A DNA stretch of 64,000 nucleotides from Anarhynchus alexandrinus (Eukaryota; Chordata; Aves; Charadriiformes; Charadriidae): NCBI GenBank assembly GCA_008711295.1, contig VUYV01000224.1, positions 923,420 through 987,419 on the forward strand. Reading direction: 5' to 3'. Below the pieces are notes generated by a model that saw only the letters and a program-made list of their open reading frames with translations, did not search any database and was not told where the DNA came from. The position numbers and the translations under genes were made by a program. This document shows positions 1-22,744 of this stretch, in pieces. Every line of letters starts with the position of its first letter. Position 1 is the stretch's first letter.

Positions 1-365
1 GCAGCAGTGAAAAGTAATGGACTTCACCTCTTTCACTTATATTAGCGGCTAGCTGCAAGAAGACATTTTTTAGACCAAGAACAGGAAGAGAAAGAACAAA
101 TTTACTTTCAAACCAATACGAGAAAATTGGAAAGCAGTAATTCGTATCACCACATAAATCAATAGGAAAAGTGATTTCCTCAACAGTTTTGATTAAGAAC
201 AAAGTGCTAGGATCCTGTGGAAGTGTAAGAGTCTGCACACATGTAAAATTTGTGCCAGATCTACAGGAACAAAAGGCATGCTTTAATGTGATACACGAGC
301 TTAAATTGTTATGAACAACAGTTCACTCTGCCACCACACTTTATGTTTACATGAACAACAATCAC

Positions 366-11329
<10,964 letters not shown>

Positions 11330-11338
<9 letters not shown>

Positions 11339-11420
11339 CTTCCGTCTTCCCGGCAGCGGCGCTATGGCAACGGGGAGCACTTCCGGGGCGGGGGGCGGCT
11401 ACGGCGGCCGGGCGGGGCCT
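11330..11420 (-). promoter_or_regulatory. HEATR6: HEATR6 CpG-island promoter with YY1/ETS-like start-site element
   Basis: The sequence is very CpG-rich and lacks a TATA box. Read on the minus strand, GGAAGACGGAAGATGGCGGC overlaps the start codon, joining an ETS-like CGGAAG and a YY1-like AAGATGGCGGC; such elements mark start sites of short-5'UTR housekeeping genes. About 25 bp upstream is CCGTTGCCATAGC, which contains an RFX X-box half-site (GTTGCC). Factor binding is inferred from motifs only. Confidence 0.6.
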
Positions 11421-11592
11421 GCGCGCAGCGGGCGGGCCTGGGCCCGGCTGAGGGACCGTCACCGGGGCCGGCACTCGCCACAGGCGACCTCCGAGGGGAC
11501 CGGCTTTCACCGCGAGGGAGCCGGGGACGGGCGGCGGGCACGGCGAGGGGCCGCGGGGCTGGGCGAGCTGCGGCGGGCGCGGGGCCTGCAGC

Positions 11593-12420
11593 CGTGACGC
11601 GCCGCCGGCGGTGTCACCCCCACCGCCGTGACACTGCCCAGCCGTGTCACACGCACCGCCGTGACACGCTTACAACAGTGACACACTCAGAGCCGTGACA
11701 CGCTCAGAGCCGTGACACGCTCGCAGCCATGTCACACGCACAGCCGTGGCGCACAGCCATGACACGCTCACAGTCGCATCATGCTCACAGCCCCGACATG
11801 CTCGCAGGCGTGTCACACCCCAGGCATGACACACTCACAGCTGTGTCACACACACAGCCGTGTCACGCTCACATCCATGACACGTTCACAGACGTGACAC
11901 CCTCACAGGGGTGTCACTCTCACATCCATGACACACTCACAGTTGTGTCACACTCACATCCATGTCACCCTCACATCCACGTCACCCTCACATCCATGAC
12001 ACACTCACATCCGTCACACTCCAGCCATGTCACACCCCAACCGTGTCCTGTTCACAGCTGTGACCCCCTCACATCCATGATATGCACACAGCTGTGTTAC
12101 ACCCCAGCCGTGTCCCGCTCACAGCCGTGTCACACTCACAGCCGTGTCACACTCACATCCATGACATGCACACAGCCGTGACACACTCCTAGCTGTGTCA
12201 CCCTCACATCCATGTCACACCCCAGCCACATTCCACTCACATCCATGTCCCGCTCACATCCATGTCACCCCCAGCCGTGTCCCACTCACATCCATGTCAC
12301 CCCGTACCCGTGTCCCACTCACACCCGTGTCACACATCCATGTCACACATCCATGTCACCCCCCAGTCGTGTGCCACTCACACCCGTGTCACACATCCAT
12401 GTCACCCCCCCAGCCGTGCC
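11593..12420. repeat. 17-bp minisatellite upstream of HEATR6
   Basis: There are roughly 48 imperfect copies of a 17-bp unit close to acactcacagccgtgtc, alternating with acatccatgacac-type variants. The array starts about 255 bp upstream of the HEATR6 start codon and runs into a second GC-rich block. TGACAC/GTGTCA recurs in nearly every unit. Because 17 is not a multiple of three, all three plus frames read the same His/Thr/Ser/Pro-rich pseudo-peptide. No coding role is supported. Confidence 0.88.
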
Positions 12421-12665
12421 CCGCTCCAGGGCCCGCAGCCCGGGAGAGTCCCGCTGGTGGCGGCGGGGGGAGCTCGGTGCCCGTCCCGACCGCCGCCGCC
12501 GCTCCACTCCGGCACCTCCCGGCGGGACCAGTGGGGCCGGCGGCCGGGCGGACCGCGGTAGGTGGCACTGCCCCTCCGCGTTGGTGGCCACCGCGCCCGC
12601 AGCCATACCGGCGGTGGCCCGGTGACCCCCGCCATCCCGGGGAGCGGCCGGGGGGGGCTGCGGGG
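12420..12665. other. GC-rich CpG block beyond the minisatellite
   Basis: A dense CpG stretch about 1.1-1.3 kb upstream of the HEATR6 start. It could be a second promoter. A donor-like GCG|GTAGGT lies on the plus strand near 12555, but no coding similarity or clear exon was seen on either strand. Confidence 0.4.
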
Positions 12666-15600
12666 ATTTCGACCACCGCGGACACCCGGTGCTTCGTTAA
12701 AAGGAAAAGGGAGGGATTGATGTAGCCCAAAGTACGACCGCGGTGCTGGGCTGGAGAACTGGAACAGGGTCCTCCTGTCCCACACCCGTCGCCTTCTCCC
12801 GGGTCTGTCCGCACCCAGTTTGGGCACAGACACGTGATGTTACAGATTTCGGCACTGGGGACACAAGGGACCGGTGGTCGGGATGAGAAACCTGCTCGCC
12901 TTAAGGACATCACTTCAGATCTGAACTGCACCTCACCCTCAATTAATGTCTTGCTCATGGGTAATGTCAAATTAACTGACGGTCTCCTGCCATTTCCTTG
13001 TGAATCCCGGGAGAGAGGCCAAGCACTGAGAGCCCCCGGCTGATGGGGAAATACTCCAGATCAGGGACGAGCCAAGCGTCACTGCCCTGCTGCACAGGGA
13101 CACTGCCGTCACAGGGACCTGTGTCACCCAGGGGGGAGCAGGAGGGCTGTGAGGTCGGGGCACGGTGTCCTCTCCTTCCATGTCACAGCCAGGGAAAGCC
13201 AAGGTCTGGTACCTCACTCGGGAAACTCTTACCTCTGGTTTACCTCACTTTACCTTCTTTTAATTTCCTTATCAGGCTGAGCACCTCGAGTAAGAAAAGT
13301 ATGTCCTGTGCCACCAGTGCCATCGCCTTAGCTTTCTTCGTTGCCCTGGGCTGCCTGATTATGTCTAATTGCTCCGCTTCTTACCTTTATCGTTCCATCT
13401 ATTCTTTATTATTTGTTCCCTAAAAGTCCCTAACAGGCCTCTGAGGCAGGCACAGCGAAATGCGTCTCAAAGAGACAGCCTCAAGCAGTACCACGCATTC
13501 ATATTGCGCGAAGATGATTTTTTAGAGCGCTCTTTGCCGTCCCAGCCCAAGCATCGCTCTGGGGAGAGCAGCTGCTCGATGTGCTCTGGGAGGCAGCGCA
13601 CCACGGAGGAGCGTGTGGCCACCGTCACCGCGGCAGAGCCTTTGTGCGAGGGCCTTCATCCCTGTCAGAAGAAACGCAGGCACGGTTTTGGTGTGAGAGC
13701 TCATCCCGTGGGTGTCGCACCATCCCGTGTAACACAGCCACCACCTGTGGGCTGGTTTGAACCCTGAGACTGTGCCAGGGGGCCCGGGTTGGGATGGAGA
13801 GTGGGGACACCCCCGGCACCCACCCAGTGGCAGCACCTCCCGGTGCTTGGCTCCGTCCTGGAAAGCCTTTCTCACACCCGCAGCATCAGTGGGTTCGACG
13901 TGGCGGCTGTGTCGGAGCCGGGGTCTCGGCTGACACCCGCTGCCACTCTGCAACTCCGCAGCATCCGGGGGACGGACTCAGGCGGAGCTGAGTTGGGTTT
14001 GAGATTTCAAAGCCGGGAATGTCAGTGTTGTCTTCCCAACTGCTCTGCTTGGCATAAATTTCTCTCAAACCCACACTCGGGGACTTTTTTTTTGGTTTTG
14101 TTCTTTTTGTCGCCATTTTATTTTGTGATTTATTATTTTTAAAACTCCTTTTCACCTATTTAAAGCTCTTCCCTTTCTTCTTGCCTGCTGTTCTGAAAAT
14201 GGTGCTGAAGTGTGCATTTTGACAGCAGCCCCCTCTTTTGCGAGACCCTAATAAATCTGTGACTGAGAGCAGAGTGACACTGCTGCATGGGTTTATAGAG
14301 CAACGAAACCAGCCGAGAACTGGGTAAAGACGCTGTGGGTTTAGGGAATAACCTCACTGAAGCCAGCGATGTTACACCAAGACACATTTTACCAGCGCCT
14401 GGTAAGACTTCGCATTTAGTGACCTCTCAAAACCCCCAAAGAAGAGCGAGCAGCGCAGTTATTCAGCGGTGGCCATGAGGGAAAATAGCACAAGTCCAGG
14501 ACTGTTAAATGTGCTCTGCCACTATCATGCAAATACATCTGGTTCAGCGGCTCAGAGGCAGACTTCAAAGGATGGAGAAGTCATTAGAATCACAGTTCAA
14601 AGAAAAAAGTGAGCAGCTGGTTTAGGCCATCTGGTAGGGGACACAAAATGGTCTCTTTCTTCCCCAGTCAGTCTTTGAAATTTTCATTAATTGTAGGAAC
14701 ATCTTCCAACATTAACCAACGTAATATTGTTAAAAATGTAAGTCTTAGTAAATCATCAAAACTCCCGCCTTAGGAAAACAAGGTAGCTACAGTCTGGTGG
14801 GTTCTGTACTCCCCTGTAATACAGCATGCCATAATTACAATTTTAGGTTGATGTTTTCAAAGTAAATTAATGGGAATTGGATTCCTCAACTCCTTTGAAA
14901 GTCCCAGGGAAGACTGTGGACAGGATGGTTCCCCAGGCTGCAGAGGAATCTCCTTCTCTATCGATTTCAGGAGCTGTATTTGGCTTAAAAACACGCATAG
15001 AAAGTGTCCTCCCTGGGCTGCATCGCTTGGGCTGGTTTCTCCTGGGCCGGGCCCCACCAGCTGTGATGCTGCTGGGATGCGGGGTCGGCCCCAGGAGAGC
15101 CCAGCACCGGGCCGTGCTCCGGGACAGACGGCGGTGCAGTGGGATCCATGGGGCTGATGCCCCGCACACGCTGACAGCGTTTTGCCCACCCTGTTTGGTC
15201 ACAGCTTAAATTAAACCCCACCTCCCTGCAGCCCCCCCCTCCCCAGCAGACATCCCAGCCAAGAGAAATTCCAGATGCGGTGGCGTGGGCACAGCTCAGC
15301 AGAAATCCCCCGTTTAGCTGCTCTGATCTCCAGGCCCCCAAGAGCTCCTGGAAAATGATATTCCTGCTGAATATATGGATGAGTTTCTTGCAATTCAGGC
15401 AGGTGGTTTGATAATGCAGGGACGGTGACAGCTGCCGTGGGGAACCCAAACTGAACAGGAGCCACGATAGAGAGCTCAAGGGCACGGCAGATACCTGCTG
15501 ATTTTGACAAAGTGATGACCTGGGAGCTCCTGCCGGCTCTCCCTGCCTCCTCCTCCTCCTCCTCTGTGCCTTTCGGATTCGTCAGCTCCGTCTCTTCCTG

Positions 15601-16189
15601 TTAAAGGCAAAACGGAGGGAGTTCATCTTAATCTTAATGCTGTGGGGGAAAAACTGGCCCAAAATTCAGCTGGGAATTTCGGGGGCGTTCAGTCCCAGGC
15701 TTTCCCAACCACTGCTGTTTCCCTCAGTCCCGCCTTTGGTCCTCTTTGCTGGGACTGCCCAAATTTACTGACTTCTGGGACCAGAAAAACTACTTGCCCC
15801 AGATGGGAGATGGGTGAAGGAGCAGGGGCTGTCCCGGGGAGCCAACGTGCCTGCAAACGTGCGCACGAAGGTTCTCCATCCCCGGGAGGGGGATCCAGCA
15901 GCGAGTGCCCCTGCCTGCACCACGCTACCCATTTACCATTTCCCAACGGCATGTGCAAATTCAGCCCCAATAGGATATTTCGTGTTATCTCCACTGGTGC
16001 CAAAGGCGTCTCCCACTGGCTTCCCGGCTGTTTTCCCAAGCTGCAGGCCAGCTGACGGGACAAACAGTGCTGGCTCCGGGCTTCCTTGCCACTGAAGGAC
16101 AGACACAAATACTTGGAATACTTTCCTAATCTCATTTTCTCATGCAAACAACTGCTGGGTTGTCAGGGATGTTACTCCCAGGCAGCGGC

Positions 16190-16330
16190 AGTGAAGGGAC
16201 AGGAGGTGGGACAGGGTGTGCGGGGTGGCAAGAGAAGGAGGGGACGGGAGATGGGATGGGGTGTGTGGGATGGCAAGGGAAGGAGGGGACGGGAGATGGG
16301 AATGGGATGGCAAGGGAAGGACCCAGCCAG
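16190..16330. repeat. 45-bp purine-rich minisatellite
   Basis: About 2.7 copies of a 45-bp unit carrying gtgtgtgggatggcaaggga and aggaggggacgggagatggg. GTGTG recurs at 16216 and 16261. The plus strand is almost pure G/A, so it has G-quadruplex or triplex potential (inference). Confidence 0.8.
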
Positions 16331-17187
16331 GGAGCTTCCACGAGCCCCCTGAGCCTCCTCATGCAGTCCCACCACGGGAAGGGTGCCCGAGCCCGCACCC
16401 ACATCACCTGGACCCCCACCTCGCTCCCTGAGTCCGGCCTGCTGGGGTCCAGCCTTGCCCTGGCTGCAGGTGCCCTGGCGATTTGGCTAATTAGGATAAT
16501 TCCTCCCCTGCAATTAGGGTCATTAAACCTCCTTTCACATGGAAACACCCGTGGGTTGGGGTCAGCAGCCCTCCAGGAACTGGGGCTCAGGATTTCCAAC
16601 CTGTTTTGGTCTGGAAGGACTGCAGCTGAGTCTGGTGCGGAGATTTTGGAAACTGCTCTGCTACTGCCTCCCTCCCCCTTGCGCCCGTCTCCCAGGGCAT
16701 TATCCCCCCAGTGCTGGCAGAGGCTGGGATGTTCCACGTCTGCCTTCCCCGGGAGGTGGTGGGGACCCGGGGGACACCGGCAAAGCCTGGCTGGTGGCAG
16801 CGGAACCTGCAAACGCCTCCCTCTATACAAAATAGCGCAGACTCGCTTTTTTTTTTTTCAGTTTTACACCTAAATCTGTTTTCATCCATTGCATGTTTGC
16901 AGAAGAGATGCCAACAAATGAACAGGGAAAAACTGTTTGCCCCAGACCCGAGAGGGCTGAAGGAGCAGGGGCTGCCGTCGTTACCGGGGGGCTGGATCCC
17001 CCCCGAGAAGCTCTGCAGCCCACGGGCGGCTGCTGCTGCCGCCGGCGGAGCGGGGAACACGGGACCCGAATCCGCAGTCACCTGCTGGGAGTTGGGAGAG
17101 AGCGCTCTGCGCGCTGCCGAACCGCCAGCAACCTGCCAGGGACGCACACCAAACATGAGCTAATCCCAACAAAAATAGGAGTGAAAT

Positions 17188-17222
17188 CATAATTCATGTG
17201 CATAATTCATGTGCATAATTTT
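17188..17222. repeat. 13-bp short tandem repeat in AT-rich island
   Basis: About 2.6 copies of cataattcatgtg, lying at the start of a 550-bp AT-rich island. Confidence 0.75.
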
Positions 17223-20200
17223 ATCTTTGCTGTATATTCTCCCGGGATGTATTCTAGAAAATGCTTTCTTTCCCCTCCCCTCAACGCTCGCGTCCTTCCA
17301 AAAAGTGCCGTAGATGCAAATCATTGGAGGCAGCAAGAGGTAGTAGCTTTGCTGGGTTACTAAATAAATGCTAAATTTGTCTGAGTTTCTAGCCTACGTC
17401 TTGGCAAGTTATGCAGATTGAAGCTGTTGTAGAGACATGCAGGCTTGTAATAATCACGGGATTTTAATTGCTTTCATTGTGAACCCTGGCTTCTGATTGT
17501 ATCTGCATGGAAAACTGTAACAGTTTGCACTTGCAAAGGCTAAAAATGTTAAACAATAATGGCAATTAAGAGATAATTATAGTTATTCCGAAGCAAGGAT
17601 TGGAGTTAAGACTCCAAGAAGACATCCCAAACGACCAGGCAGCGTTGCCCTGTTTACTGCGCAGACTTCAAGCTGCTTTTTCTATGATGCGAGATCCGCC
17701 AGATTTAATTGCTTAATGATTTTCTATAAAATATTTAAGTAACCCGGTATCTTTAGCCAGCCCAGGCTCTGCCGACATTGCACGTGTCAGTCTTGCTGGA
17801 GGACAGCGGCAGCGCCCTGGCCGGGCACCCGGCGCCTGCTGAGTCACCCCGGGCTTTTCTTCTGCTAATGACAACACTGAAAAGGTCCGGGGACCCCCTG
17901 CCAGGGGGACCGCCAGCACCCACGGGTGGGGACCCTGCTGGAAGGGTGCCGCCTGGGTGCCATCCCTCAGTCCCCCTGCACGCTGCGGTTTCAGAGGGAG
18001 ACTTTGCAACGCGGGTCCAGGTTTACCGCGTCCAAGCTGACCCACGGAGGAGCAGATGCTTTTGTCCAGGTCATTTTGAACCCTTAAAGAAAAATAAAAA
18101 ACGGATTTAGGAAGAGCTTTTTGTCCTTGTCGAAGAGTTCTGGGCTTTCCTCAAAAACAAAAAAGGCTTTTTTTTTTTTCTTTTTTTATTTTTTCCAGAG
18201 CCGTGTTCTGGGCCAGGCGCCAGCCGCCTGTGCGCAGGCTGCAGCGGAGGCACGTCCTGGCGCGCTGTCAGCTCTCCGTCCTTTCCTGCCGGAGCTGCCC
18301 CGGCAGGCAGCAGGCGAGCGGCACGGCCAGCCGGGAAACTGCGCGAGATGGGCGCGAGATTAAACCCCAAACCCGTAATCGAACGCTCTGTGGGAAAAAT
18401 ATCTGTGTAAGAAGGGATTTCCGTCCCTCTGACTCAGCTTAAGCAACACGGGGCTAAAGTTTGGGTCACACCGCGTGTACCGCCGGGTGCTCAGCCCTCC
18501 TGGTAAACCCTGGGGAAATCCTTTCATCCTGCCCTGGCAGCGCCTAACGCTGCTCACCCCATGCTGCTCACCCGGGCCGGGGTCAGACACGGGGAAACCA
18601 TTTTCCCCATGGCCCCGGTGCAGCGTGGCACCCGCGCAGGGACCGCTGAGAGCGATGCACCGGCAGCAGCACGCAACCAGCTCTGCAGATTCCAGCCCTG
18701 TCCCTGCGTGGGACCCGGTGGCCGGGGCTGCGGGAACAAAGGGCGGCTTTCACTGCGCTCGCCCCGCGCAGGGAGCGCCATGGCGAATTCCTCGGATGCT
18801 TTTATGGGCTGCAACCAATGCACAGGGAGAGCAGGGCTCCCAGCAATCTCCTCCCCCTGAAAGCACTTCATTCACACCCAGGCTGGAAGGAGGTGAAAGA
18901 AAAGGCTGTGCACATGTTTAAATGCAGGGGGGGGGCCTACTGCATGGGGGGCTTGGATCTCTCCCCAAAAACCTCCCTGCCCGGCCGGCCGGGGGCGAGG
19001 GCATGCAGCGAGGCTGGGGTCCGAGCAAGCAGCTGAGCTGCGGTGGGGCTGCTCCGCAACGGCCATAAATCAACGGAGATGCGTAAGCAAGGGAGGGAAC
19101 AAAGGATGTGGAGAGATGCCATGGCATTTGGCAGGGGAGGGCCGCGGCGGCCGCGCCAGAGGATGGCGTCTGAGGAAAGCCTCTGACCGAGCCCGCGAGG
19201 GTCCCAGCCCCGTGTCCTGCAAGGGGACGAGCGCTGGTCCCGCTCTCCGCTGCCGCCCCCTCCGGAGAGGCCGGCGAGGAAGTGTTGCCGCACCAGGCAG
19301 CAAGGGGCACACAGGGACAGGGGACGTGGCAGAACGTGACATCCCGCCTCACCCATGGCCTCTGCAGCACGCTGCACTGGCCCGCCATCGATTTTTCCAC
19401 CAGGCCACAGCGAGCTCTGGTGCATTCGCTCTGAGTCCGCAGCGCTAGGACGGAAAGACGTGGACTGCGAGGCCACGACAGCAGCCCGCTTCCACAGGCA
19501 GGAGGAAACGCCGCACCAGGGCTGGATGAAACCGTTCCTCGAGCTTACCCCAGGGCCAAACCCTGCTGAGCAGCAGAGCAGAGCCTGGGGTTGCCCCCCT
19601 GCCAGGGTTGCCCCAGCTCAAGCTGTTGGCAGGGCAAGGGACGGGGACCAAAGCATGGTCCGGCAGGGCAGCTCCCTTCTTTACCCCCTGTGCTGGGTGC
19701 TGAGACCACCGGTGCTCGGTGCAGGAGAGGCATGGTGCCTGCCATCGCGAACAGAAGGGCTGGTGAAGGCGCTGACCTGATGATAAGCAGTTATTTGTCT
19801 CGTTGGTAATGAGTTATTACTCAGCCTCAGCTAGACACTGCCTTAAGGGAGGAAACATCTGATCATCTTTTAATAAACACAGTTGGCTCCTGTGAGGCTC
19901 CTGCAGCTCCCGTATCTATAAAGCGCTCCGAGACGCATGGCTTATGCGCAGACAGTGCTGCTATGAGTCACAGTCTGGGAAAGGGTGTCAGAATCGTTGC
20001 TCAAAAAATAGAACAAAGCAGGGAAACCTCGGGTGGGCAGGGATGGCACAGCCCTGCTTCCTTCACCGCATGGCACCGGCCTCCTAAGGATTTACCCGGC
20101 GGAGACTGAAAGCGAGCTAAAAATGATTTCCACGTTTTCTCTCTTCATCTCAAATCTCCCGCAAAAGCGCTGTGAGAAGGAACACGTCTGTTGGGAACCG

Positions 20201-22744
20201 GGTTTATCAGTGACAGGCTCTGCTTCCACGTGCTTGGGGAAGATTGGCACCAGGATGGCAGTGCCACAGGACGGCTTTGCTGGGCGGGAGGGAAGGAGAG
20301 CGCTGACCTTCAGCCTGGGTGTTCCCACAGGAGCAGGGTGCAATGCCCAGTCCCCGTGAAGGATACCCAGGGCAGGGATGACATCGCTGTCACTTTGTCC
20401 CCACCCAGAGTCACAGGTGGTCACAGAGAAGGGGGAAGAACATTGTGCCAGGCAGGCAGGGAGCGAGGCTAGCTCTCCCTGCTAACGGAGTCACACACCT
20501 CCTCCTGCGGCTTTACACCACACTCCCTCTGCAGAAGAGTGAATCCTAAATAATGTCTAGTAGTTACACACACGGAGCACAGCTACCCAAAACCAGCCTA
20601 TCTGCTCTTCAGTGCCGCAGAGCTTCGCTTTTGTAAGGCCACATCTGGAAGAAATACTCAACATGAGGAACTGAATAACTTGGCTTGTACAAGAGAAAAT
20701 AATGTGACACTCTCCCCAACCACAAACCACACCGTTACCCGCAGCGAGTGCACACGCACATCTGCAGACACTGTCCTGCACCCAGACCCCCACCCACAAG
20801 CAGCAGCCAGCACCCCAGACTCCCCCACAATCAGATGTTTTGTGAATACCTGGAAGGCAGGACAGCAATGTATATTGATTTTACATTTAAATAGCATTTT
20901 TACCCAAACACATCTGGAAGCAGCTTCTTTCTCCAGATGTTTCCCCCCCAGATACATACCTTCCACTCAGCACCCCAGATCCAGATGTCTCCAAATAGCT
21001 TCATGCCCCTGTCAAAACTGAGCAGCCGTCCTGGGGACACCGTTGGCCTCTCCAGCACAGAAACAGTTAACGCTCCGAGGCATCACGCAGGACACCTGCG
21101 CCTGGTGGAAACTGGAGACAAAGCGAGCCCAGCAATGGAAAAAGTCAAAGCCAAAAGCTGTGTCAGACAGCTGCTGGGGAGCAGGAGGGGAAGGCAGCAG
21201 GGACAGAGACCTCCACATTAAAACCTCACCCTGCTCTCAGCTGTATAGAGCGAAGTGCTGCTTAACTTTAGGCAGTTTGTATCTTCCAGAGCACCAGTGC
21301 TACGCAGAAGGTGGTTTAAGGGGAAGGCTGAGGACGCACAGTACCAGTGTGCGTTGCAGGGGTTACGGGGAGGTGAGCGGGGCTCGATTTCGCAGCCTAA
21401 TTGCTAAAGGTGTGAGCCAGAGCTTCTTTTCCTTAGCCTCAAGCAGGACTCCTACTGCAGTGACACATGCAGGGAAGCACCAAACCCACTTTCTGTTTGT
21501 GTGCGTCAGCTCCAGGGCACACCATCCCTCCAGCCCTGGCAGGGCCTCCACATCCCAGCAGGGACCGATTTACACCAGCACCTCAGCCACTGGATACGTG
21601 GCTGGAAGGGGCACTTTCCCCACAGCCAGAACTCAGTTTTTCAGCTCAGGTTTGGATGAGCAGGCCCCTGTGCTGCAGCTAGCATTCAGGAGCCAGTTTC
21701 TCCACCACTGGCTTTGACTAAGAGCCCTGTTCACCAAGGGGGCTCGACTACCCCAGCCCCACAAGGCTGCAAATACTTTGGAGCCATAGCGTTAACCCAG
21801 ACCCGGCACAGCGCGTCTGGAGCTTAAGCCCTGCAACTACACTTCCCGCTAAAAGGCTGTCTGGGACTACCGAGGGAGGAGCATCATTCCCAGCTCCCCC
21901 CAAAGTAGAAACCACCTCTGCTTTTCAGCGCTGCCAGGTTAGGTTATAGCAGATTGCCTGTGTGTACCCGTCCTCCTGCTGCTTGCTTGGGAGATTCGGG
22001 TTCAGCTCATTTTATAGCTGCTTACCATGAGTCATGTTTGTCTGCAGCTAACACCTCCCCTCGTTCCTCCTGCTGGTGTTGCTGTCCCAAAGCATAGCTG
22101 TTACACTACTGTAGTTGGCAAGAGCCCACAGCTTTTCAAAAACACCAGAGAGGCCACAACCCCAAATTTAGGTTGTCTCAGGAGCACGATAGCAGGCTGA
22201 AGCTGAAGGGGGTTGTTTGAGGGCAAGCCCACAGCCCCTGCAGCGTGAGAGGCATTGAACACACAGCAGCTTCAGGCAACTGCAAAAGTTTCAAATCTCA
22301 CCTTTCTACCAAGCACAGGGAGGAAGCCTGAAAGGGAAACCCACTTTCCTGTGAAGCAGGGAGACACCTTTGAGCATGTACAGGAGCCAGGACCCCAGCT
22401 GCTGTACCACCCCCAGTGTGTCTGAAGGCATTAAGAGGTTAGCCCCAGCGCCTTCAGATCTAGGTTATTTGGCACTGGAGCATCCCATCAGGGCTGCAGG
22501 AGGACACGCTCCCCTCCATGCCTCCTTCTAGCACAGTGTTTGAGCCAGGCTGGAGGTCAGCACCAACACAGATGGGCCACATATGCTCCTCAGGTCAAGT
22601 TTCACCCTCTGCAAACCTGCCTCCTTTGGATCATCAGCATCTTCCAGGGCAGAGAACTCGCTGCTCACCCTCTCTGGACAAGTGCAGATGTTGCTTGGGA
22701 CAGCTGGCAATGAAGAAACTAGAGGCTGTTTAAATGTGTCAATT

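Larger units (their letters stand above)
12666..22740. other. Gene-poor spacer between HEATR6 and DYNLL2
   Basis: I recognise no protein-coding exon here on either strand. Open frames are short and GC-driven. There is an AATAAA at 14250 with a T-rich stretch before it, a 45-bp purine minisatellite near 16.2 kb, a TCC microsatellite at 15545-15563, and AT-rich islands with homeodomain-like, octamer-like and GATA-like motifs at 16.48, 17.17-17.76 and 19.77-19.98 kb. From about 20.6 kb the plus strand becomes A/C-rich, as it is in DYNLL2. Confidence 0.5.

Noticed and set aside
11729..12725. Long plus-strand open frames rich in His, Thr, Ser and Pro
   Set aside because: They are the 17-bp minisatellite read in three frames. 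All frames stay open and give the same repeated peptide, which shows composition rather than coding.
13290..13423. Hydrophobic plus-strand open frame resembling a small membrane protein
   Set aside because: It is one short frame with no splice context, no known similarity and ordinary spacer composition around it.
20935..21065. Minus-strand exon-like stretch with GRLLSFDRGMKLFGDIWIWG and an AAG|GTATG donor
   Set aside because: Upstream stops leave only about 45 codons, no acceptor or partner exon is evident, and I recognise no family. Chance is the simpler reading.
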